A stretch of 64,000 nucleotides of DNA from Anthopleura xanthogrammica (taxonomy: Eukaryota > Cnidaria > Anthozoa > Actiniaria > Actiniidae). Numbering within the stretch: the stretch's first letter is position 1; each line of letters begins with the position of its first letter. The translations under genes were made by a program, and so were the position numbers. This document shows positions 21,830-32,420 of this stretch, in pieces. The notes below the pieces were generated by a model. The model had not been told where the DNA came from and searched no databases. It saw only the letters and a program-made list of their open reading frames with translations. The stretch is from positions 6,447,790 to 6,511,789 of the forward strand of contig OZ025208.1 in NCBI GenBank assembly GCA_964019055.1, in the 5' to 3' direction.

Positions 21830-23157
21830 AGCCTTAACGCGGGCGCAAAATGGAAGTCAAATTTTCAAAAGGCTAATTTTATAAACCTGCAGTATATTCA
21901 TATGGAATTTAAGAGACTGAGTTTACAACTACAAAAGAACAGGATGCTTAGATATGGCCAAGTGAAGTGAGGTTGCCCTCTGCATGATGAGAGGATAAAC
22001 GTCCGGGGATATCTGACGACAGGGACTTCAGTGGTCCAAAAAGCCCTCTAAGGGTCGATGGTATTTTTCATATTGTGATCATAAATTCAATCTATCAAAT
22101 GAATAGTTTTGGAAATTGGATCGTAGTTGTCCTCGTTTACCTGCCCGTCATCTGGCTTTGTATTTTAAACCAATCGTAACCATTATTCAAATGTTGAGCA
22201 TACTATATATGGCATGCCATAGTCGATTCCCTGACACGCTAATCAACACGACTTGGTTATCATTCCAAATTTTAGCCTGAGAAGCAAAAGGACGTCTGTT
22301 TTCTCAGGCTATCCAAATTTCTATCGGAAAAAAATTAAACATACTTTACTTGAACCATCCAATCTTGAATGAGAATAAACCGAATCAACATGGCTTGATT
22401 ATAGTTATAATAATATGAACACGACATGTAAATGTTTCTCGGTTTGCGTGAAAAGGAATGGTCATTGATTGACTAATCTAGCCAGGTACATATATCCTTA
22501 GTACTTGCTAACCTAACGGCCTATATACCTCCCTACCTTCAAACCTACCCTAATGTTAACATTCAGCTACTTTCGATCTACCACCATCCGTCACCCATCT
22601 AACTATTTATTTACGTACCCTACCTACCTACCACTTGCTCCATTACCTACCTACCCAACAGACCACCCAGATTTTTTCTCAGATCAGCTGGTGGGAACTA
22701 CCTTAGTAATACAAACACCGCGCAATGAGTGATATTAGTGGTTCAGTGGGATAGAGAGAGGTCAGTCAAAATCTGACACTTCGAATTTCTTCATATTAGT
22801 GTGCGCAAATATAATTGTTTTTTTTCTCGTATTCATAGTGTTCGCTTTAACACAATGTTATAGGATATTTTAGTTTATTATAAGTGTATCTAAAGTCTTA
22901 TGAATAATTTAGAATACGTCTAGGGTTTGCCTTAGTTCGTGTTGAGGTCCCCGCAAAAGAAATACAATGCTAAGAACTTGTAATTAAATGATGAATAAAT
23001 ATGAAATGATATTTGATATTTAATGGTATCGTGACTAATTTCCTGAGAAAAAATAAGTTGGTAGAACTATAATTGTTTTGATAAATTGATAAAATCGTTG
23101 TGAAGGGGGCCTACGTAATGACATGTTGGTTGCAGTGGTTTCAATTGTGTTAATGAT
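21830..23157. other. Intergenic, RagC 3' flank
   Basis: No gene is supported. A possible polyadenylation signal AATAAA lies at 22374-22379 for RagC. There is a short stretch of degenerate CTACC repeats near 22610-22660. The rest is unremarkable AT-rich DNA. Confidence 0.5.
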
Positions 23158-24268
23158 TGTGGTGGTGGTGGAGTGGTACTAGTGGTAGTACTAGTGGTTG
23201 TTGTGGTGGTGGGGTAGTACTAGTGGTTGTGGTGGTGGTGGTGGGGTAGTACTAGTGACTGTGGTGGTGGTGGGGTAGTACTAGTGGTTGTGGTGGTGGA
23301 TGAGTAGTACTAGTGGTTGTGGTGGTGGTGGGGTAGTGCTTGTTGTGGTGGTGGGGTAGTACTAGTTGTTTTGGTGGTGGTGGGGTAGTACTAGTGGTAG
23401 TGGTGGTGGTGGGGTAGTGCTTGTGGTGGTGGTGGGGTAGTACTAGTTGTTTTGGTGGTGGTGGGGTAGTACTAGTGGTTGTGGTGGTGGTGGGGTAGTA
23501 CTAGTGGCTGTGGTGGTGGTGGGGTAGTGCTTGTGGTGGTGGTGGGGTAGTACTAGTTGTTTTGGTGGTGGTGGGGTAGTACTAGTTGTTTTGGTGGTGG
23601 TGGGGTAGTACTAGTGGTTGTGGTGGTGGTGGGGTGGTACTAGTGACTGGTGGTAGTGGGGTAGTACTAGTGGTTGTGGTGGTGGTGGGGTAGTACTAGT
23701 GGCTGTGGTGGTGGTGGGGTAGTACTAGTGGTTGTGGTGGTGGTGGGGTAGTACTAGTGGTTGTGGTGGTGGTGGGGTAGTACTAGTGGCTGTGGTGGTG
23801 GTGGGGTAGTACTAGTGGTTGTGGTGGTGGTGGGGTAGTACTAGTGGTTGTGGTGGTGGTGGGGTAGTACTAGTGGCTGTGGTGGTGGTGGGGTAGTACT
23901 AGTTTTGGTGGTGGTGGGGTAGTACTAGTTGTTTTGGTGGTGGTGGGGTAGTACTAGTGGTTGTGGTTGTGGTGGTGGTGGGGTGGTACTAGTGACTGGT
24001 GGTGGTGGGGTAGTACTAGTGGTTGTGGTGGTGGTGGGGTAGTACTAGTGGTTGTGGTTGTGGTGGTGGTGGGGTAGTACTAGTGGTTGTGGTGGTGGTG
24101 GGGTAGTACTAGTGGTTGTGGTTGTGGTGGTGGTGGGGTAGCACTAGTGGTGGTGGTGGGGTAGTACTAGTGGTTGTGGTGGTGGTGGGGTAGTACTAGT
24201 GGTTGTGGTGGTGGTGGGGTAGTACTAGTGGTTGTGGTGGTGGTGGGGTGAGTACTAGTGGTTGTGGT
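23158..24268. repeat. G/T-rich 29-bp minisatellite
   Basis: Roughly 38 tandem units with a common spacing of 29 bases. Each unit contains ACTAGTGGTTGTGGTGGTGG followed by TGGGGTAGT. Variants replace GGTTGT with GGCTGT or TTGTTTT, or drop a GGT. It lies between RagC and the first Kv gene and ends about 200 bp from that gene's stop codon. Runs of GG and GGGG make the plus strand G-quadruplex prone. Confidence 0.95.
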
Positions 24269-24468
24269 AGTTCTACTTTATATTACATTTTGTTCAATAA
24301 AATTGAAATTAATTTAATCAATCAATTTTAAAATTATCGATTACATTCGGATAAGCTACAGATGGCGCATATACAGTCGTAATAAAAATCCTCCTCAACC
24401 CAATCCTCGCATCCATCAATTGATACATTCCACCTAATAATTTAACAGGAAGGTCAAACTACCCTTCC

Positions 24469-25872
24469 CTATCCTTTCGAATTTCGAAGAAATATTGCCT
24501 TCAAGTTTTCAGCAAATTGTTTCTTTCGTTTGTCTATAGTCCCATAATCCAAGTAATATTTAACAAAGTTGGAGACCAACACAGGTGTAGGTAGACAGAA
24601 CAATATGATGCCGCACATGGCGCAAAAACTTCCAACAAGCTTCCCAGCTATCGTGGTCGGAACTACGTCACCGTAGCCAACTGACGTCATAGTGATAATC
24701 GTCCACCAAAACGCGTGAGGAATGCTGGGATATGTAGTCGTGTTGTTCTCGGCATAAAATATGGCGCTGGAGAATAATATCATTCCAACGAAAGCGCAAA
24801 AACAGAGAGATTTTAACTGTTCACTGCTGGAGACGAGAGTTTTGACGAGGAGCCCCAAGGCATTGCTGTAACGCGATAGCTTGAAGATGCGTAAGACACG
24901 GAAAAGGCGTAATGCACGAAGCACGCTGAATGACTGAACTTCAAAGGTAGTGTCTTTGGCAGCCAGTGTGATATAGTAAGGTAATATAGCAATGATATCG
25001 AGAATCCCCATCGGTGATACAACAAAGCGACGTATAAATGGTGCCGAGCAGAGGCGGACTAAATATTCAAATGTAAACCATGCCACGCAAAAAGTTTCAA
25101 TAACAAACCAATAGTCAATAATGTCAGTCTTATAGACTCGCGTCCTTGAACTCGTAACATTCTTAATCATCGTAATATTTCTCGTAGACCCAACCTGTGG
25201 ACTTCTAAGAGGAAAAAAGGTCCGTGACGCAACTTGAATGGTGACATTTTTCGCTACTGTTACGTTTTCCATTACAGTGTATTCCTTTTGAATCTGTAAT
25301 GGTGGAAGGGTCTCGATGCAGAAGGCTACGGTTGACACAGATATGATGAAGATTGACCAAAGCGCTAGTATCCTAGCAACGTTCGACGATCGTGGATACT
25401 CAAACCAGAGCCATAATGTTCTTTTGATTGGATTTTCTGGTAGTTCAACAACTTTCTGTTTTTCTGTTTCATCTTCTATCGACGAATCACTGTCGTATCT
25501 TGATTTCTCGATTCCGAAAAATTCCAGCTCCTCCTCAAAAGTCTTGTCACTAATGTCCTCGGGTTTCGAAAGGATTCCCCTTGATTGATAAAAGAATAAG
25601 ATAGCATTGAAGCTGAATTTATCTCTTTGGAAGTAGTACTCGTCCGTCGCAGAGTTATAATACGCTTTCCTTTTCAATGGCGAACCCAGCAACGTCTCAG
25701 GATAATTCGAGAGAGTTTCTTCGTAAGTTTCATATCGCATACCGCTGACGTTAATGATAATTCGCGGGCTCTTGTAGGCCGGAATACGACGGGAATAAGT
25801 AAGTTCCCGATTGGTGATATAGTGATGTTTGCGGAAATGAGATGGCGTGGATACACTTATTCCCTTAAACAT
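24469..25872 (-). CDS. KCNA-like: Shaker-type voltage-gated K+ channel (Kv gene 1)
   Basis: A single open reading frame of 467 residues forms a complete Kv subunit; four of these make a plasma-membrane potassium channel. The T1 assembly domain spans about 37-123 (INVSGMRYET, YPETLLGS, FNAILFFYQS) and lacks the Cys zinc motif of Kv2-4, which points to Kv1. S1 is about 165-187, S2 253-275, S3 285-304 and S5 352-374. The S4 (314-336) carries four Arg, then Lys and Arg, at every third position. The filter TSVGYGD is at 396-402. Glu259, Phe266 and Glu269 in S2 and Asp292 in S3 are the conserved gating partners. The S6 hinge is Pro-Thr-Pro (428-430) instead of Pro-Val-Pro. The S1-S2 loop holds four N-glycosylation sequons (203, 209, 232, 238). 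The coding region has no introns. A promoter and UTR introns were not identified. Confidence 0.95.
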   Translation of the reverse strand: MFKGISVSTPSHFRKHHYITNRELTYSRRIPAYKSPRIIINVSGMRYETYEETLSNYPETLLGSPLKRKAYYNSATDEYYFQRDKFSFNAILFFYQSRGILSKPEDISDKTFEEELEFFGIEKSRYDSDSSIEDETEKQKVVELPENPIKRTLWLWFEYPRSSNVARILALWSIFIISVSTVAFCIETLPPLQIQKEYTVMENVTVAKNVTIQVASRTFFPLRSPQVGSTRNITMIKNVTSSRTRVYKTDIIDYWFVIETFCVAWFTFEYLVRLCSAPFIRRFVVSPMGILDIIAILPYYITLAAKDTTFEVQSFSVLRALRLFRVLRIFKLSRYSNALGLLVKTLVSSSEQLKSLCFCAFVGMILFSSAIFYAENNTTTYPSIPHAFWWTIITMTSVGYGDVVPTTIAGKLVGSFCAMCGIILFCLPTPVLVSNFVKYYLDYGTIDKRKKQFAENLKAIFLRNSKG

Positions 25873-28800
25873 CGGTGGCAGATGAACGAGTATATTTATT
25901 ATCGTCTGATTAGTATAAAAATCAGTCTTGTTTGTCTTATGAATTACGGGTGGGATAGCGTAACTGACGGCGCAGTATTACCAAAATCGTGTAACGCATA
26001 ACAATTACTAACCCGCAGAGTCGGAAGACAATTGAAAATAGGTTTTTATGGAGTCGCCGCACTTGAACTAAATCCGGAAGCCATTTCAATGCACCTTAGC
26101 GACGAAGAAACCATTTCGATGTATCCTAATGCATTGACCGTGCCAGCTTGCTGGTATTCAAGGTATTTTTCACGTTTCCAAGCCTCACCTGCAAAGATTA
26201 CAAAACAGCGTGAATGATACCATCAATTGAGCACAAACTATTAAATATTTAAGCTCATAAAAACAAACTATCACTAGCTCTCCTCACACAAGATAGTCGA
26301 CTAGAATATTCTTGAATTTTAAAACAAAAAAAACCACCAAATAAATAAACTTTTAAGGTAAAACACTTAGCTTAACTTTGATAAAAGAAAGTTCAAGAAC
26401 TATGTTTAAGATTTGAATTCCAACTATATTATACAATAATATATATATATTCTGTTTGTTTACTTCTCATACTGAAAACCGTAACACGTCGTAATCAGTC
26501 CCAGGTTAAAAATCTCTTTATTTAAAATTAAAGCATAAATTCTACATGATTTAAAGCCTTTAGAAATAATATTGCGTGATAGATGATGGAAGATTCACGC
26601 GTTTTTTTTTTCCTGTTGTGGCTCGTGAGTGTCTTGGGGGGAATTGGCATGTACCTGCCTGTCACCTTATTGATTAAATTTCTAAAAATCTCGTTCAAAT
26701 ACAAAATAGAGATTTTGCAACATTGTTATAAACAGTTATAAGGGCACATGAGATTAGTAACAGATTTGAAATTTTATATTATAACTGGAAAATCTTGATC
26801 TACAGAAGAGAGAAAAACGCTAGATAGCGCAATAGAATTGAGTAGAAAATATAAATATATTCAAAGAAAAAAAACTCAATAAAAAAAAGAACTATTTTAT
26901 CAAAATGAAAGCGAATTTAAAAGAAGCCGTTGAAGGGTTCCAATAACTGGTAATACAAGAAAAAATGTTTAAAGCTACTCTCTGAGAGCTTTAATACACG
27001 GTTTGAGTGATTATAATACCTTGTATTCTCGAAATTAGAGTGGTTTCGTGTTATGCAAGCATTTCAAGTATTCACTTTACAAGTACAAAATGAAAACTAT
27101 TCTACGCAAACCAAAAAAGAGCAAAGTTAGTTTCTGACGAAGTGGGTTAAATCAGTCGCGAGGTCCGTCGATCGTTCGGTTAGCGATGTTAATTAACGGT
27201 AGAGAAACACATCTTTCTTTTAATGAAAAAAAAGATACTAAAACAGGTCGTGCGATTTCCTATACTAATTGTAGCATCAATCTTGAAAAATTATTTCTCT
27301 AGTTTTCTGAAATAGAATAGTTTTACAGTCGTCTACTTATTTACGTTTTAAGTTTACCTGTAGAGTGTGTATTTCACTGCTGATTTACTTTCTGTACATT
27401 GTGACCGCAGACATTGACCTAGCATACGATACAAATAATTGTGCTTTATAATCATTGAACAGAATACACAACCTTGTTACTAGCCCTATTTTAAGTCCTA
27501 TCTATATTAAAATACGAGTTCCAGTGTTCGAAACTGCGTTATTTGGGTTTCAAGGTACTAGCTTTTGTTTTTGTTTTGCAGATGAGCTTTTTTTCCACGC
27601 TGTGAAAAATATTTCAAATATTCAGTATTTGGCCACAAATCTTACTCTTACTTGAAACCGTCACCCGAGGTTGTAGTATGATAGAACATGTGAAGAAACC
27701 GCAGCCAGTACATGTATTCAATCCATGCCAAGCCTCGAGCATTTCAACTAGAAGCACTCATACGTAAAAAAAAGAAGATATTTCTAGCTTGTAACATTTT
27801 TCAAATTAAAAGACGTTAAAAATTCAATGATTTATCTTAAAGAGGGTAGAAAATTTACATGTTATCACCTAAAATTTTCATTCGCTAAGTTTTAATTGCC
27901 TAATTTGAAATCAAGTTGGATATGTTTTGATTGAATCAATGAGATCTGGATTTCATTTCGAGATATCCTTCAAGAGCAATCCTACCTGTTAATTTTCTCC
28001 TTGGGAATATTCAAATCATAGAGTAAAGAAAAGAGCTAGAAACTCCTCTCTTCGTACCATCTGCTTGGATAGGATATGTTTGTATACGTGTTAGCGGCTC
28101 ATAATATGAAATAAGTCACTGAACAATAGCTTATCTTAACGTGCTAAATGAAAAACAATTTTCGTGGTTGTCCGATTTGTATTGTATGACGTCATAAGCC
28201 GCAGGTGTCTTGAGTAGAGGAATGCGGGCTGGAAATCTTGTGATCTTTGAGCCAATGCTCCTCAAAACAAACAAAACATTCAACTTTCTATTATACTCTA
28301 TTGCTATATCACAATCATTAGATACAAGAGTCGAGGGATAGTTTGAGCATGGTATCGACAAGTACGGGAAAAGCTTTTAAATACAACCAGAAAAGCTGGA
28401 ACTCGAACTGAGACTTCAATTACACGTTAGTCTTAGAGCTTGTGGGGATAATCCATGGAAAACAATACATGTCTTGATAATCAGATACGGGTATAACAGA
28501 CATAAGTCGATAGGGCACATTGATTTGTGTATATCATAATTTTATTACTGTGATTCCTGAGTTATCACAATATTTCCACCAATGATTCACTGTTTAATAT
28601 TTCCATCATCCACTAGCTGATGTACCTTGAGGCATTTTTTTTCCTTTCTGAGGACTTAAAAGCATTGCATGGACCAATAAAGGTAAAATTAAAGCCGTTA
28701 TTGTTTCTTCACTTATGCCCGAACACAAAAACAAGAAGATGCGAGGTTGAATTTATTTGATAGTGAAAACTTTGGAATAAAGCCGAAAATTCGAGAAATA

Positions 28801-28978
28801 CGAGGTTGCATGATCGATATCATCATAGCTAAATTTCATTTTGCTGGTTCGGATCCATTTCTACTAATATAGTATGTGAAAAGAGACTTTCGGAGAACTG
28901 ATGATAAAAATCTGTAGATTTTTCCAAATTTTAAAGATTTCTCTCCGCGATTGTATGGTTCCTCCAGTGAAATCGCTC
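25873..28978. other. Intergenic, 5' flank of Kv gene 1
   Basis: AT-rich sequence with no gene I can support and no large repeat recognised. Short open frames here lack any family resemblance. It must contain the upstream regulatory sequence of the minus-strand Kv gene ending at 25872. Confidence 0.5.
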
Positions 28979-29330
28979 ATTCCTTCCTTCCTTTCTCATT
29001 TTCCTTCCTTGCTTTCTTGCTTCCTAACTTCTTTCATGCCTTCCTTGCTTCCTTCCTTCCTTCCTTCCTTCCTTGATTCCTTCTTTGCTTCCTTGCTTCC
29101 TTCCCTGCTTCCCTGCTTCCCTGCTTCCCTGCTTCCCTGCTTCCCTGCTTCCCTGCTTCCCTGCTTCCCTGCTTCCCTGCTTCCCTGCTTCCCTGCTTCC
29201 CTGCTTCCCTGCTTCCTTGCTTCCTTGCTTCCTTGCTTCCTTGCTTCCTTGCTTCCTTGCTTCCTTGCTTTCTATCTTCCTTGCTTGCTTGCTTTCTTCC
29301 TTTCTTCCGTCTTTCCTTCATTGTCATCAT
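28979..29330. repeat. CTTC-type microsatellite with (CTTCCCTG)n core
   Basis: A polypyrimidine array of CTTC variants. Between about 29104 and 29214 it becomes a regular CTTCCCTG octamer, then CTTCCTTG. It ends in a short (ATC)n run near 29323-29344. Reading frames through it are repeat artefacts. Confidence 0.95.
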
Positions 29331-29496
29331 CATCATCATCATCTAATGATGATGACGATGTTGATAGTATAGGTTAGGATAGGATAAGATACTAGAATCG
29401 CTCAATTTGATTAAACTAAATATCCCCTAGGAGCTTATAAAATCTCGTTAAAACGTGAACGTGAATGCTAATAGCAATAGCCAATAGCAATAGCAA

Positions 29497-29511
29497 TATT
29501 ATCATTATTAA

Positions 29512-29545
<34 letters not shown>

Positions 29546-29546
29546 T
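29497..29546. repeat. (ATT)n microsatellite
   Basis: About fifteen ATT/TAT triplets with a few interruptions. It is one of three ATT arrays within 700 bp. Confidence 0.9.
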
Positions 29547-29652
29547 ATTTCCATTTGCTTAACGTTTTGCTTACAAAATTCTTAGCTTACCGAGTCCAAT
29601 CCATGAACCTTGGGAAAACTAGAATGTATTCACTTTCACAATTGAAAGCGGA

Positions 29653-29898
29653 TTAAATAAAAAACAATAGGTATGCTTTTGTTTCCATACCCCACATTTT
29701 TCTTATTTCTATTTCTAGATCTTTGTATTTGGAGAGTTTTTCTATCTGTTTTAAGAGCACATTTCTTTCTGCTGGGATTGACACATCAATTAGAAAACAT
29801 CGTTTTTCTAAATCGTTCTTGACTATGATGTCTGGTCTGTTAGCTTTGATGGTTTTGTCCGTGTGTACTTGCATGTCCCATAAAATTGTTGCTGTATC
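29653..29898 (-). pseudogene. LINE retrotransposon ORF fragment
   Basis: The minus strand encodes about 80 residues beginning just after an Asn-coding (AAT)n tract. They include ILWDMQVHTDKTI, NRPDIIVKN, FLIDVSIPAERNV and KLSKYKDLEIEI. From memory, this set of motifs is characteristic of the region after the reverse transcriptase in animal non-LTR elements. The upstream part is replaced by simple repeat and no start is present, so this is a relic. A database search would be needed to name the clade. Confidence 0.7.

Positions 29899-29974
<76 letters not shown>
29899..29974. repeat. (ATT)n microsatellite
   Basis: About 25 uninterrupted ATT triplets directly abutting the LINE fragment at 29653-29898. 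Confidence 0.95.
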
Positions 29975-29975
<1 letters not shown>

Positions 29976-30075
29976 AAATCACTTGAAAATGACATGGGAC
30001 GATGTCGAAACGTTGTGAAATCAACCTTGCGTTTGTCTTTATTTTAATTATAATCTCAAAAGCTAAACTCATCAG

Positions 30076-30076
30076 A

Positions 30077-30116
<40 letters not shown>

Positions 30117-30139
30117 TATTATTATTATTAGTATTATTA

Positions 30140-30202
<63 letters not shown>
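30076..30202. repeat. (ATT)n microsatellite, interrupted
   Basis: About 40 ATT triplets with single interruptions such as ATATT, AGT and TGT. It lies about 100 bp from the preceding ATT array. Confidence 0.95.
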
Positions 30203-30734
30203 GATAAAAATGACTGGTATTTTTCGTGAGGTTTTAAGTAAAGTAGTCAATAGATAGAAGTCCTCAGTTTTGACAAGTTGAGTGGATCGAAATAATAGCG
30301 AGGACTTATCGAGCTACATAGATCAAGTTAATTTACAGATTAACTAACATGCTTGACTATTAATCGTATTTGAATCGTACGCTTGGCCATTACGGTTGCA
30401 CCATTAATTTCATTCGCGGCATACATCATTTCAAACCGAATATTGAAGATATTTGACTTAAAAGAGTCGACTAGATAAATGAATTTTACTTTCTTTAGCC
30501 TAAGAGCTTGATTGCCAGACTTGTAAGGCCTCAAAAATTACAAGCATTTTTTTTAGATTATAACACTAAAGCAATAGTCTTTATTATTCTGACATCATTG
30601 GATCAGAGTGAGTTTTACCATTAAGCTAGCTAGAAGTGCGTTCTAATTCAATGTCAATTAAAAGTCATGCGAATTTTCAAATTCAACACCCTGAATGAAC
30701 CCCTGTTACAATCTAAGTTATGACATGGCGGACT

Positions 30735-30925
30735 CACATATTGAATTTGAATACAGCGTGTTAGGTTCTACGGAGGGAGGAAAACCGGAGAACCTGAGGA
30801 AAAAACCCTTGAATCAAGGGAAAGATCTTACAAACTCTACTCAATGTTTGATGCCGAGTCTAAGTATCTAACCCAAGATCCCAGAGGTGAGAGGCGAGTG
30901 CACTACCACTGCACCATCCTTGATT
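30735..30925 (-). mobile_element. SINE family 1 copy
   Basis: The plus strand shows GGAGGGAGGAAAACCGGAGA near 30773, GATGCCGAGTCTAAG near 30852 and CCAGAGGTGAGAGGCGAG near 30882. These follow the same order as the copies at 5790-6330 and 2162-2352. The tRNA-like head is degenerate here. Confidence 0.6.
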
Positions 30926-30984
30926 CTCTATGCTATGTTTTCACCTCGGTCTTGAGTTGTCGGTCTTACAGAAAAATTTAGTTT

Positions 30985-31102
30985 GAGTTATCACGCACAA
31001 AGCAATTCAAGACGAGGCTCTGGGGAAACAATGAAGTAATCCTAATATATTCTTTTTTTCCCCCGGAGCCTCGTCTTGAATTGCTTTGTGGTTGATCACT
31101 CA
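30985..31102. mobile_element. Foldback element
   Basis: The left arm CACAAAGCAATTCAAGACGA plus GGCTC is complementary to GAGCC plus TCGTCTTGAATTGCTTTGTG on the right. The loop is about 45 bases. It is noncoding. Confidence 0.8.
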
Positions 31103-31663
31103 ACCAGAATATCGAAAGTGGGCTATTTTTGAGATCAAATCAATACTACCTTAGAAACAAGGAAAACACGATAAAACACGTTAAAGTGCACAATCCAATA
31201 CACTATATGAAATTCAAGTATTTAGCAATCTATGCCCAATATATAGTTTGTTGAAATAGAAAAAACATTACGCCCAAAGGTTTCTTTTACGTTTACCTCC
31301 AGCACTCGTTTCAGCGAATAGAATCATTCACCTTCGTATGCAAATTGCCCAATTCAAACCATGTGATGTTTACGTGATATTCCCTGGAGAATTGTAAAGT
31401 TTCAGCACTCGTTCCAGCGAATTCGAACCCCAATCGAACCCAAAACCTCAAGCACGAGTGTTACAAATTGAAATCTGAGGCCACAGTTCTCAGTGGTCAG
31501 TGGTGAAAAGTGGCGCTCAAAAACACGCTAATTTTCTCCGGGTTCTCCGATTTTCCTTCCTCCACAAAAACATATCCAGTTAGATACCATTTATATTTAT
31601 GAGTTAGCTGTCTCCTTAGATCAGCCAAAAGGCTTTCAGTAAAATTGTTGTGAAGTTTGCCTG

Positions 31664-32016
31664 AATACACCAGTTTCACATTCGATGGAAACCGCTGTTT
31701 TTGAAGACCACAGACTCATTTGCACAGGCTTAGCCTCGTTTATAAGTCATCTATTCAACGACGTTATTAAAAGTCCGTGGGATTTCAAAACATTGGTATT
31801 GTTCAACTTACACATTCTTTACATTACGGTTGACTTTTGCAAATCATTAGCAACAGCCAACTGTAATGTAAAGAATGTGCAAGTTGAATAATACCAATCC
31901 CACGGACTTTTAATGGTGTATTTGAATAGATGACTTATAAACGAGGCTAAGCCTGTGCAAACGAGTCTGTGTTCTTCAAAAACAGCGGTTTCCACCGAAT
32001 GTGAAACTGGAGTATT
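31664..32016. mobile_element. Long foldback element with ~155 bp arms
   Basis: The outer left sequence CACCAGTTTCACATTCGATG and the inner CACATTCTTTACATTAC are both mirrored on the right (GTAATGTAAAGAATGTGC, then GAATGTGAAACTGGAG). The arms differ by a few small indels. Only about 40 bases separate them, so the single strand would fold into a long hairpin. No protein is encoded. Confidence 0.85.
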
Positions 32017-32310
32017 GGTGAAGTTTACCTGAAGTTGGTTATAAAGAGGTAGTATTATCGTATTCCGACAACAACTGTTGAATCTCCCATTCTCGCATAT
32101 TTTGAATTGACTTTAGGCTTAGTCCACACATGACAACCAAGCAGATATCAGATTTACACTCAATTGCCTTCAAACAGTTGGTTTAAATCGTATTATTTGG
32201 GTCAGTTTCTATACATTTATTGTTAACCCAAATACCTTGACTTCAAACAATTGTTCGAATTCGAGGCAATGGAGTGTAACTCTGATATCTACTATTACAT
32301 TTAGCTTGTT

Positions 32311-32312
32311 AT

Positions 32313-32390
<78 letters not shown>

Positions 32391-32420
32391 TTCCTTCCTT
32401 CTTTCCTTCCTGTCTTTCTT
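32311..32420. repeat. (CTTT)n microsatellite
   Basis: About 20 perfect TTTC tetramers pass into TTCC tetramers near 32388. It is a simple pyrimidine repeat. Confidence 0.95.

Noticed and set aside
22560..22660. CRISPR-like or telomere-like array of CTACC
   Set aside because: The units are irregular and short, and the genome is eukaryotic; simple-sequence drift is enough.
28901..29377. Open frames of 99-158 codons on both strands
   Set aside because: They are translations of the CTTCC and CTTCCCTG simple repeat and have no domain.
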